Assembly (NCBI GenBank): GCA_945869365.1
Contig: CAMBOW010000082.1
Span: 1-7,485, forward strand
Length of the DNA: 7,485 bases
Reading direction: 5' to 3'
Origin: Flavobacterium psychrophilum
GTDB lineage: Bacteria > Bacteroidota > Bacteroidia > Flavobacteriales > Flavobacteriaceae
The notes under the pieces are model-generated. The model was not told the DNA's origin. It made no database searches and saw nothing but the letters and a program-made list of their open reading frames with translations. The stretch's first letter is position 1, and every line of letters begins with the position of its first letter. Shown here piece by piece: positions 1-7,100 of the stretch. Position numbers and translations under genes: made by a program.

Positions 1-399
1 CTGTATATATTATTGTTCATCCGCTTTATAATTGCGGCCCAAAAAGCCAATACCAAATTTGGTCAATTGGTGGTTGTGGGCTTGGGATTCCCGATTATAT
101 TTCAGGCTTTAACTAATATGGCTGTGGCGGTAGATATGTTGCCGGTTACCGGCCAACCCTTGCCGCTCATTAGTAGTGGAGGGAGTTCCATTTGGATGAC
201 CTGTATTGCCTTGGGCATCATCATAGGCGTGACCAAAAAAGAAGAAGAAATTGCCGAAGAACAAGCCGATAAAGAACGTCGAGAAGAAGCCTTGCGCCGC
301 ATGATCGATGCCCAAATAGCGCGCGAAGAAGCTGCAGAAGCTGCTTTGTTGGCCGAAGAAAATTTTTCTATCACCGATCATTCATCTTCAAAAGAATAA
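1..399 (+). CDS. ftsW: Cell division protein FtsW, C-terminal part (5' end outside window)
   Basis: This is the 3' part (132 codons plus stop) of a SEDS-family membrane protein. The frame is open from base 1, so the true start lies upstream. SEDS proteins of the FtsW type polymerise lipid II into septal glycan together with a class B PBP. Visible are the end of one membrane helix (fragment residues 1-13), a second (about 22-41) and a last one (about 62-78). The SEDS signature lies between the last two, at about residues 44-63 ([18 protein letters not shown]). After the last helix comes a highly charged Glu/Lys/Arg/Ala tail of about 54 residues, likely cytoplasmic and helical. RodA is the main alternative, but the position directly before murG in a dcw cluster favours FtsW. 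The stop codon is two bases before the murG start, so the two are probably co-transcribed and may be translationally coupled. Confidence 0.93.
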   Translation: MYILLFIRFIIAAQKANTKFGQLVVVGLGFPIIFQALTNMAVAVDMLPVTGQPLPLISSGGSSIWMTCIALGIIIGVTKKEEEIAEEQADKERREEALRRMIDAQIAREEAAEAALLAEENFSITDHSSSKE

Positions 400-401
400 A
401 A

Positions 402-1499
402 ATGAGCAGCTTGCGATTCATCATTAGCGGAGGCGGAACTGGCGGGCATATTTACCCGGCCATTGCGATTGCCAATGCCTTAAAATTGCGATTCCCTTCT
501 GCTGAGTTTTTGTTTGTGGGTGCCCAAGACAAAATGGAAATGCAAAAAGTGCCGCAAGCAGGCTATGCCATTCAAGGCTTGTGGATTGCTGGTTTGCAAC
601 GCAAATTAACCCTAGACAACTTGCTGTTTCCGTTCAAGTTATTGAGTAGTTTGTGGAAATCCAGTTGCATTTTACGAAAATTTAAACCCGACGTGGTTAT
701 TGGTACCGGCGGATTTGCTAGCGGACCTTTGTTGCAAATGGCCAACAGTCGTGGTATTCCAACCCTGATTCAAGAACAAAATTCCTATCCGGGCATTACC
801 AATAAATTACTGAGTAAAAAAGCGAGCAAAATTTGCGTGGCCTACGATCAGTTGGAACGCTTTTTCCCGGCATCCAAATTGGTATTCACCGGAAATCCGG
901 TGCGGCAAGATTTAGTCGATGTGCATGCCAATCGAACAGCCGCACTCACTCATTTTACTCTTGATCCCAAAAAGAAAACTGTACTAATTTTAGGCGGAAG
1001 TTTGGGTGCCCGACGTTTGAATCAATTGGTCGAAAAAGAATTGGATTTTTTCGCGAGTCAAGGACTTCAAGTCTATTGGCAATGTGGAAAGTTATATTGG
1101 GAACAGTACCAAAAATACAATGCCCAAGCCGGTGTGCAGGTGGTGGCCTTTATCGATCGCATGGATTTGATTTATGCCGCAGCCGATTTTGTGATTTCCC
1201 GCGCGGGAGCATCCTCGGTGTCGGAGTTGTGTTTGGTAGGGAAACCCACACTATTTATTCCGTCGCCCAATGTAGCCGAAGATCACCAGACCAAAAATGC
1301 CCAAGCTGTGGTGTCTCAAGAAGGTGCATTACTGTTGAAAGAAAGTGAATTGGACACCAAATTTGAAACAGTATTTGGAGAATTAATTGCAGATGAATCG
1401 CTGCAAAAAAAATTGAGTGCCAACATCCAAAAACTAGCCAAGCCAAACGCAACAGCAGCAATCGTAGAAGAAATCGTCAAACTCATTAAGCAATCCTAA
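402..1499 (+). CDS. murG: MurG, UDP-GlcNAc:lipid I N-acetylglucosaminyltransferase
   Basis: MurG moves GlcNAc from UDP-GlcNAc onto lipid I to give lipid II at the cytoplasmic face of the inner membrane. It is a GT-B fold glycosyltransferase of family GT28. The 365-residue protein is close to the E. coli length (355). The N-terminal glycine loop GGGTGGH is at residues 10-16, followed by the GTGGFASGP loop at 101-109 and QEQNSYPG at 124-131, where N127 aligns with E. coli N128. The C-terminal domain begins around residue 165 and carries a second glycine loop, LGGSLGAR (197-204). The donor-binding segment [10 protein letters not shown] (266-275) has E275 at the position of the UDP-GlcNAc-binding Glu269 of E. 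coli, and EDHQTKNA (293-300) follows. The start at 402 gives the expected short lead-in before the first loop. No Shine-Dalgarno sequence is seen; the upstream bases are A-rich. Confidence 0.98.
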   Translation: MSSLRFIISGGGTGGHIYPAIAIANALKLRFPSAEFLFVGAQDKMEMQKVPQAGYAIQGLWIAGLQRKLTLDNLLFPFKLLSSLWKSSCILRKFKPDVVIGTGGFASGPLLQMANSRGIPTLIQEQNSYPGITNKLLSKKASKICVAYDQLERFFPASKLVFTGNPVRQDLVDVHANRTAALTHFTLDPKKKTVLILGGSLGARRLNQLVEKELDFFASQGLQVYWQCGKLYWEQYQKYNAQAGVQVVAFIDRMDLIYAAADFVISRAGASSVSELCLVGKPTLFIPSPNVAEDHQTKNAQAVVSQEGALLLKESELDTKFETVFGELIADESLQKKLSANIQKLAKPNATAAIVEEIVKLIKQS

Positions 1500-1530
1500 C
1501 CAACTATATTAGCCAGACACAACACACAAA

Positions 1531-2886
1531 ATGAATATCAACCAACTACAAAACGTCTATTTTATTGGGATCGGTGGCATCGGAATGAGTGCCTTGGCTC
1601 GGTATTTTAAACACATAGGCAAAGAAGTGGTGGGGTATGATAAAACGGCAACACTACTCACGGATGAATTGATTTCCGAGGGAATTGCCATTCATTTTGA
1701 AGATAATATTGCACAGATTCCCACTCATTTTTATACCGAAAACACCTTGGTTGTAGTTACGCCTGCCGTGCCCGTTACCCATGCCGAATGGAACTATTTT
1801 GTGGAACGCGAGTATGCAATCAAAAAAAGAGCCGAGGTATTGGGATTAATTACCCAAGACACCTTCACTTTTGCGGTGGCAGGTACCCACGGAAAAACCA
1901 CTACTTCTGCTATTTTAGGACATATTTTATTTGAAAGCGGGGTTGATGTAACGGCATTTGTGGGCGGAATAGTAGAGAATTATGAATCCAATTTAATCGG
2001 CCGGGGAAAAACAGTAACTGTGGTAGAAGCCGATGAGTTTGATCGTTCGTTTTTACACTTGCATCCCAATATGGCTTGCGTGACCTCAACCGATGCCGAT
2101 CATTTGGATATTTACGGAGATGCCTCGGCGATAGAAGCTTCGTTTCAAGAATTTGCAGATAAAATTACTGATAAATCCAATTTGTTTGTGGCGACTGGGT
2201 TGCCCATAGAAGGCACTTTAGTCGCAGTAAATCAAGTTGCAGCTTACCGCGCTTGTCAGGTGCGAATCGAAAATGGCGCCTATGTGTTTGATGTGCAAAC
2301 CCCAACCGAATTGCTCCGTGATTTGCATTTTAGTTTGCCGGGCACACACAATCTAACCAATGCCTTGATGGCGTTGGCGATGGCCAAAAATTATGGAGTT
2401 TCAACTGAAAATATAGCCCGTGCCTTGCAGTCGTTTCGCGGGATTCGCCGACGTTTTTCATTTCAGATTAAAACGGATGACTTGGTATATATAGACGACT
2501 ATGCACACCATCCAACCGAAATTAATGCGGTGCATCAGGCGGTGCGGGAATTGTATCCTAGCAAAAAAGTATTGGCTGTTTTTCAGCCGCATTTATTCAG
2601 TAGAACACAAGATTTTGGCGCCGATTTTGCCAAAAGTTTGAATCAGTTTGATCGGATCATTGTATTAGAAATTTATCCAGCACGGGAGTTGCCTATTGCT
2701 GGAATTAATGCCCAATGGCTGTGCAATCAGATTGAAAATCCAAACAAATCTATCGTGTCAAAATCAGATTTGGTTGCCGAATTGTGTGCCGCACAAGAAT
2801 CGGTTATCGTAACGATTGGAGCAGGCGATGTTGGCGAAATGGTGAAGGAAATAAAAACAGCATTAGAACAAAATAGTAGAACCTAA
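1531..2886 (+). CDS. murC: MurC, UDP-N-acetylmuramate--L-alanine ligase
   Basis: MurC is the cytoplasmic ATP-dependent ligase that adds L-Ala to UDP-MurNAc, the first step of stem-peptide assembly. The length of 451 residues is somewhat below that of E. coli MurC (491). Three domains can be read in order. The N-terminal UDP-binding fold has the glycine loop IGIGGIGMSALARYF (12-26). The central ATPase domain has the P-loop GTHGKTTT (118-125, with K122), the acidic motif EADEFDRS (166-173) and the ADHLDIYG segment (189-196, H191). The C-terminal domain carries GTHNLTNA (271-278), RRRF (306-309) and DDYAHHPTE (322-330). YAHHPTE separates MurC and Mpl from MurD/E/F. Mpl is the main alternative, but the dcw position between murG and ftsQ supports MurC. 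The gap after murG is 31 bases. No ddl gene follows, as expected for Bacteroidota. Confidence 0.96.
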   Translation: MNINQLQNVYFIGIGGIGMSALARYFKHIGKEVVGYDKTATLLTDELISEGIAIHFEDNIAQIPTHFYTENTLVVVTPAVPVTHAEWNYFVEREYAIKKRAEVLGLITQDTFTFAVAGTHGKTTTSAILGHILFESGVDVTAFVGGIVENYESNLIGRGKTVTVVEADEFDRSFLHLHPNMACVTSTDADHLDIYGDASAIEASFQEFADKITDKSNLFVATGLPIEGTLVAVNQVAAYRACQVRIENGAYVFDVQTPTELLRDLHFSLPGTHNLTNALMALAMAKNYGVSTENIARALQSFRGIRRRFSFQIKTDDLVYIDDYAHHPTEINAVHQAVRELYPSKKVLAVFQPHLFSRTQDFGADFAKSLNQFDRIIVLEIYPARELPIAGINAQWLCNQIENPNKSIVSKSDLVAELCAAQESVIVTIGAGDVGEMVKEIKTALEQNSRT

Positions 2887-2899
2887 AACTGACCAAGCG

Positions 2900-3628
2900 A
2901 TGCGTACTTTTTTTAATTGGACAAACCTGCGATTAGGGCTCATGATAGCCTTGGTGATTTTTCTGTTTTCGTTTACCTCACTTCGCAACGAATCGAGGAA
3001 AATAAAGGGCTCAGCTGTTTTTTTTGTTGAAGATAATTCGCTTTTCATTAAACAAGAATCGGTTAATAAATTGTTAATAGAAAATAAAACACACGCCTCA
3101 GCCATTGAAAAAGTTACGTTAGATTTGAACAAGTTGGAAAAATCCATAGCCCATAATCCAATGATTGAGAAATCAGAAGTTTATGTAAGTATCGATGGAA
3201 TTTTGACGGCCAAAGTTGAGCAAAAAACACCCATAGCCCGTGTTTTTGACGCTTCAAGTTCTTATTATATTGACTATCACGGTAGGAAAATGCCTTTGTC
3301 AGAAGAGTTCACGGCACGCGTGCCCGTAGTGTCGGGAATAACCACCCCCAAATCGCTTCAGCAAATCGTTCCAGTACTGCAATATATTTTTAAAGATTCG
3401 TTTCTGAAGAAAAATATTATTGGGGTAGAACTGGTTCCTGTTTCGGGTTTGCGTATGCTCAATCGGAATTACGATTACGAGATTGAGTTTGGAAAACCGA
3501 TGCGCATTGATAGTAAGTTTACCTGTTACAAGGCCTATTTTCAGAAGGCGGTTTTAGACAGCAGTTTAACCAAGTATAAGAGAATTAATTTAAAGTTTAC
3601 GCAACAAGTGGTTTGCATAAAAAAATAG
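2900..3628 (+). CDS. ftsQ: Cell division protein FtsQ/DivIB
   Basis: FtsQ is a bitopic inner-membrane protein that links the cytoplasmic Z-ring to the periplasmic septal synthases through FtsB and FtsL. This 242-residue protein has a short cytoplasmic N-terminus, one membrane helix (about 10-28) and then a periplasmic part. Residues about 36-107 fit a POTRA domain (predicted strand-helix-helix-strand, ending in SIDGILTAKVEQKTPIARVF). The remainder is the beta domain, ending in the strand INLKFTQQVVCIKK (229-242). Sequence similarity to proteobacterial FtsQ is low, so the call rests on topology, length and position between murC and ftsA; the sequence also looks like flavobacterial FtsQ from memory. 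Only two cysteines are present, C209 and C239, both periplasmic. The ATG lies 13 bases after the murC stop without a Shine-Dalgarno sequence. The ftsA start follows its stop by three bases. Confidence 0.9.
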   Translation: MRTFFNWTNLRLGLMIALVIFLFSFTSLRNESRKIKGSAVFFVEDNSLFIKQESVNKLLIENKTHASAIEKVTLDLNKLEKSIAHNPMIEKSEVYVSIDGILTAKVEQKTPIARVFDASSSYYIDYHGRKMPLSEEFTARVPVVSGITTPKSLQQIVPVLQYIFKDSFLKKNIIGVELVPVSGLRMLNRNYDYEIEFGKPMRIDSKFTCYKAYFQKAVLDSSLTKYKRINLKFTQQVVCIKK

Positions 3629-3631
3629 CAT

Positions 3632-5032
3632 ATGGAAAACGAAAACATTGCAGTAGGTTTAGATATCGGAACGACCAAAATCGTAGCCATGATTGGCAAG
3701 AAAAACGAGTACGGTAAGTTGGAAATCTTAGGCGTAGGAAAATCCAAAAGTTTGGGTGTAGCGCGTGGCGTAGTAAATAACATTACGCAAACTATTCAAT
3801 CTATTCAGCAAGCTATTTTGGAAGCCGAAAACAACTCGGGTTATCAAATTAAAGATGTGGTGGTGGGTATTGCCGGTCAACACATTCGCAGTATACAGCA
3901 CAGCGATTACATCAGTCGACCAAATTCTGACGAAGTAATTGGCGGGAAAGACATTGAGTTGTTAATCAACCAAGTGAATAAATTGGCCATGTTACCCGGC
4001 GAAGAAATCATTCACGTGTTGCCGCAAGAATTTAAAATAGATGGCCAATCCGACATCAAAGAACCGATTGGGATGTACGGTGGACGTTTAGAAAGTTCTT
4101 TTCACGTAGTTGTAGGCCAAGCCTCTTCTATTCGAAATATTGGTCGTTGTATTCAGAATTCAGGAATTGAGTTGTCAGGATTAACGCTAGAACCATTGGC
4201 ATCAGCCGACGCCGTTTTGAGTCAAGAAGAAAAAGAAGCAGGAGTTGCCTTGATCGATATAGGCGGTGGAACCACCGATTTGGCCATCTTCAAAGACGGC
4301 ATCATTCGCCATACTGCTGTAATTCCATTTGGCGGAAACATCATTACCGAAGACATCAAAGAAGGCTGCTCGATCATCGAAAAACAAGCCGAATTACTCA
4401 AAGTTAAATTTGGATCGGCTTGGCCAGGAGAAAACAAAGACAATGAAATTGTATCTATCCCCGGCTTACGCGGCAGAGACCCGAAAGAAATATCCCTCAA
4501 AAATTTATCCAAAATCATCCATGCCCGCGTAGTAGAAATCATCGAGCAAGTGTTTGCTGAGATTCGCGCTTATGGACATGAAGATCCCCGTAAAAAATTG
4601 ATTGCAGGTATTGTATTAACTGGTGGTGGAGCCAATTTGAAGCACATCAAACAATTGGTAGAATACATCACCGGAATGGATACCCGCATTGGCTATCCCA
4701 ATGAACATTTGGCCGGAAACTCCAATGTTGAATTTTCAAGTCCCTTGTATGCCACAGCAGTAGGATTGATGATGAACAGCATTGAGAACAAAACCCAAAG
4801 TGCGGTTCGCATCGAACGCGTGCCAGAAAAAGTATCGCCGCCAAATGATTTTGCTCAGGTGTCGGCTGTAGAACTCAAACAAACAGAAACAACCGCTCCT
4901 GTAGCCGAAGAAGTTCCTGTAGAAGCGGTAGTAAAGGAACCGGCCAAGCTCGAGTCCTCAGAAGGATTAGTAAAAAACATTTTCAACAATTATTTCGTCA
5001 AGTTGAAAGATTTTCTAGAAAACGCAGAATAG
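3632..5032 (+). CDS. ftsA: Cell division protein FtsA, actin-like membrane tether of FtsZ
   Basis: FtsA is an actin-fold ATPase that polymerises on the inner membrane, holds FtsZ filaments there by binding the FtsZ C-terminal peptide, and recruits later division proteins. Of 466 residues, about 5-385 form the core. The phosphate-1 motif LDIGTTKIVAMIG is at 10-22. The inserted 1C domain includes HVLPQEFKIDG (128-138) and IGMYGGRLE (146-154). The phosphate-2 motif is DIGGGTTDLAIF (209-220). The adenosine motif is LTGGGANL (329-336). After the core comes a Pro/Glu/Val-rich linker (about 390-444) and a terminal amphipathic helix (446-464), the usual membrane-targeting element. The protein is longer than E. 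coli FtsA (420), mostly because of this linker. MreB lacks the 1C domain, which excludes it. The start is three bases after the ftsQ stop and 39 bases separate its stop from ftsZ. Confidence 0.97.
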   Translation: MENENIAVGLDIGTTKIVAMIGKKNEYGKLEILGVGKSKSLGVARGVVNNITQTIQSIQQAILEAENNSGYQIKDVVVGIAGQHIRSIQHSDYISRPNSDEVIGGKDIELLINQVNKLAMLPGEEIIHVLPQEFKIDGQSDIKEPIGMYGGRLESSFHVVVGQASSIRNIGRCIQNSGIELSGLTLEPLASADAVLSQEEKEAGVALIDIGGGTTDLAIFKDGIIRHTAVIPFGGNIITEDIKEGCSIIEKQAELLKVKFGSAWPGENKDNEIVSIPGLRGRDPKEISLKNLSKIIHARVVEIIEQVFAEIRAYGHEDPRKKLIAGIVLTGGGANLKHIKQLVEYITGMDTRIGYPNEHLAGNSNVEFSSPLYATAVGLMMNSIENKTQSAVRIERVPEKVSPPNDFAQVSAVELKQTETTAPVAEEVPVEAVVKEPAKLESSEGLVKNIFNNYFVKLKDFLENAE

Positions 5033-5071
5033 TTCAAGACCAAAATAAAGAATTCAAAAAAACCAAAAAGT

Positions 5072-6997
5072 ATGACAAGCAACTCAGATTTTGGAAGTAT
5101 CTCATTTGATTTACCAAAAAACCAATCAAATGTGATTAAAGTGATCGGTGTAGGTGGCGGCGGAAGCAATGCCATCAACCACATGTTTAAGCAAGGAATT
5201 AAAGGGGTAGACTTTATTGTCTGCAACACCGACTCACAAGCGCTAGAAAATAGTGCAGTACCAAATAAAATTCAACTGGGCGTGCACCTCACTGAAGGTC
5301 TTGGGGCAGGGGCAAATCCCGAAGTTGGACAACAATCAGCTATTGAGAGCATTGCCGACATCGAAAAAATGTTGGACAGCAACACCAAAATGGTTTTCAT
5401 TACTGCGGGTATGGGTGGTGGAACCGGAACAGGTGCTGCACCGGTAATTGCACAATTGGCCAAAGAACGCGATATCCTTACGGTGGGTATTGTAACCAAG
5501 CCTTTCCAATTTGAAGGAAAAGTGCGTTACGAACAAGCCTTGTTGGGTGTGGAGAAATTGCGCAAACAAGTAGATTCGTTGATCGTGATCAACAACAACA
5601 AACTAAGAGAAGTATACGGCAATTTAGGTTTTAAAGCCGGTTTCTCTAAAGCTGACGAAGTCTTGGCTACCGCTTCTCGTGGAATTGCCGAAGTAATCAC
5701 GCACCACTACACCCAAAACATCGACTTAAAAGATGCCAAAACCGTCTTGTCCAATAGTGGAACTGCCATCATGGGATCGGCAACTGCTACGGGAGATAAC
5801 CGAGCTAAAAATGCCATTGTAGCGGCCTTGGATTCTCCGCTATTAGACGACAATAAAATTACCGGAGCCAAAAACGTATTGTTGCTTATCGTTTCTGGAA
5901 CCAATGAAATTACCATTGATGAAATCGGTGAAATCAACGACCATATCCAGGCCGAAGCTGGATTTAACGCCAACATTATTATGGGAGTTGGCGAAGACGA
6001 ATCGTTGGGGGAGGCTGTTGCAGTTACTATTATTGCGACCGGATTTAATGCCGAACAACAAAAAGAAATTATCAATACCGCGCCCAATAAAATCATCCAT
6101 ACGCTTGATGGCGAACAACAATTGGTACAAGATCTAACCACCAAAAACGTAGATTCATTTGCCAATCCTTTGGATGAAATCATTCAAGAATCTGCCCAAA
6201 AAATTGTATTTGAATTACTCGAAGACGAAGAAATTGTAGCTGAAAAAGAACCCGAAATTCAAGAAAATGAGTTGTTGTTTATCTCCGAATACATCAAAAG
6301 TTTAGATGTAACCTTTGAGATAGTATCGCCAGCAAAGCCATTGGCATTCGAAATTGAATCGGTGTTACCCGCTGTGAATGAAATCCCGGTTTTTGAGCAC
6401 CAAGTTGTGGCCAAACAAGAGCAAGTTGCTTTTACCTTTGATTTGCCGCTTGCCAAAGCTGAACCCGAAGTGGACGAAAACAAAATCTTGTTTGAGCTAA
6501 CCAACGAAACCAAAAACATCGTCGTGAATCAGCCGGTACAAGTGGTTCCCATGACTGAATTAAACGAAAATGGGGTGATTAAATATTCGCTAGAAGAGTA
6601 TATGGAACTCGAAAGTGATTTATTGACATCCAAACCAGCGGCCGAAGTACAAGAGCCAATTGCTCCAGAATTGGACATCACCATGAAAGTGGCTGAACCG
6701 GTTGCTTTTTCTCCTGCCTATGACGAAGTTTCTCCTATAGAAATGTCTATCGAGGAAACCCTTAAACACCGAGCAGATGAGCGTCGACGCAAATTGAAGG
6801 AGTTCAATTACAAATTCAGCAACAGCAGCTCGCGCATTGACGAATTTGAACGTGAACCCGCCTACAAAAGATCGGGAATTGATGTAACCACCAATCCGTT
6901 GTTGAATAACACCTCGAGAACTTCGGTGGGCGTAGACAGTAATGACGATATGCAGTTGCGATCTAATAATTCCTTTTTGCACGATAACGTAGACTAA
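5072..6997 (+). CDS. ftsZ: Cell division protein FtsZ (long flavobacterial type)
   Basis: FtsZ is the tubulin-like GTPase that builds the treadmilling Z-ring. The GTPase core covers about residues 20-340: GVGGGGSNA (26-34), the tubulin signature GGGTGTG (115-121) and the T7 synergy loop with N216, D218 and D221, matching catalytic residues N207, D209 and D212 of E. coli. The C-terminal subdomain has HIQAEAGFNANIIMG (291-305). After the core comes an acidic, probably disordered linker of more than 200 residues, then a basic stretch RRRKLKEFNYKF (571-582) and the Bacteroidota-type peptide EREPAYKRSGID (593-604), the likely FtsA-binding site, and finally NNSFLHDNVD. At 641 residues it far exceeds E. 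coli FtsZ (383). The N-terminus MTSNSDFGSISFDLPKN leads straight into the core and supports this start. The leader is A-rich (5041-5071) with no Shine-Dalgarno. It is the last gene before the terminator. Confidence 0.98.
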   Translation: MTSNSDFGSISFDLPKNQSNVIKVIGVGGGGSNAINHMFKQGIKGVDFIVCNTDSQALENSAVPNKIQLGVHLTEGLGAGANPEVGQQSAIESIADIEKMLDSNTKMVFITAGMGGGTGTGAAPVIAQLAKERDILTVGIVTKPFQFEGKVRYEQALLGVEKLRKQVDSLIVINNNKLREVYGNLGFKAGFSKADEVLATASRGIAEVITHHYTQNIDLKDAKTVLSNSGTAIMGSATATGDNRAKNAIVAALDSPLLDDNKITGAKNVLLLIVSGTNEITIDEIGEINDHIQAEAGFNANIIMGVGEDESLGEAVAVTIIATGFNAEQQKEIINTAPNKIIHTLDGEQQLVQDLTTKNVDSFANPLDEIIQESAQKIVFELLEDEEIVAEKEPEIQENELLFISEYIKSLDVTFEIVSPAKPLAFEIESVLPAVNEIPVFEHQVVAKQEQVAFTFDLPLAKAEPEVDENKILFELTNETKNIVVNQPVQVVPMTELNENGVIKYSLEEYMELESDLLTSKPAAEVQEPIAPELDITMKVAEPVAFSPAYDEVSPIEMSIEETLKHRADERRRKLKEFNYKFSNSSSRIDEFEREPAYKRSGIDVTTNPLLNNTSRTSVGVDSNDDMQLRSNNSFLHDNVD

Positions 6998-7016
6998 TTG
7001 CGCTACTCGAAAAAGT

Positions 7017-7057
7017 ATAACCCGAAAGATCACTGCATTTTTCGGGTTATTTTTTTT
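7017..7057 (+). terminator. Intrinsic (Rho-independent) terminator after ftsZ
   Basis: The arms 7017-7027 (ATAACCCGAAA) and 7040-7050 (TTTCGGGTTAT) are perfect reverse complements of 11 bases. Three more pairs, one of them G-U, can close inside (7028-7030 with 7037-7039), leaving a six-base loop at 7031-7036. An unbroken run of eight T follows at 7050-7057. It sits 19 bases after the ftsZ stop and most likely ends the dcw transcript. Upstream of the left arm there is a run of only five A, so function on the minus strand is less likely. Confidence 0.93.
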
Positions 7058-7064
7058 ATCTTCG
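7057..7064 (+). promoter_or_regulatory. Candidate Bacteroidota -7 promoter box for the YqeY-family gene
   Basis: TATCTTCG matches the Bacteroidota -7 consensus TAnnTTTG at all fixed positions but one. It lies 36 bases before the ATG at 7101, a plausible distance for a short leader. A gene that follows a strong terminator needs its own promoter, which supports the call. Against it, no TTG (-33 element) is present at the usual spacing upstream, where the sequence is the 3' arm of the terminator. The assignment is an inference from motif and position. Confidence 0.4.
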
Positions 7065-7100
7065 CCCCCACAAATTGTGTAACCTATTATACTTGACACT

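Noticed and set aside
141..153. Inverted repeat GCCGGT-T-ACCGGC inside ftsW
   Set aside because: The arms are one base apart, so no RNA hairpin of this form can close, and the bases encode the conserved LPVTGQ segment of the SEDS signature.
1076..1348. Plus-strand 90-codon frame inside murG
   Set aside because: It overlaps the donor-binding domain of MurG in another frame and has no family features.
1505..1512. TATATTAG between murG and murC as a possible -7 box
   Set aside because: It has one mismatch to TAnnTTTG and no TTG at a suitable upstream distance; one near-match in an AT-rich gap is weak evidence for an internal promoter.
2887..2899. Possible loss of ddl between murC and ftsQ as a strain-specific deletion
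   Set aside because: Absence of ddl from this position is normal for Bacteroidota dcw clusters, and the 13-base gap shows no gene remnant.
5707..6183. Minus-strand open frame of 158 codons inside ftsZ
   Set aside because: It is fully antisense to the conserved FtsZ core; its Ser/Ala/Ile-rich translation is what the reverse complement of this coding frame gives.
7069..7079. Short palindrome CACAA-A-TTGTG in the YqeY-family leader as an operator
   Set aside because: Five-base arms in an AT-rich leader are easily due to chance, and nothing links the site to a regulator.
7093..7098. TTGACA just before the YqeY-family start, an exact match to the proteobacterial -35 box
   Set aside because: It is two bases from the ATG, so any matching -10 box would lie inside the gene, and Bacteroidota do not use this promoter consensus.
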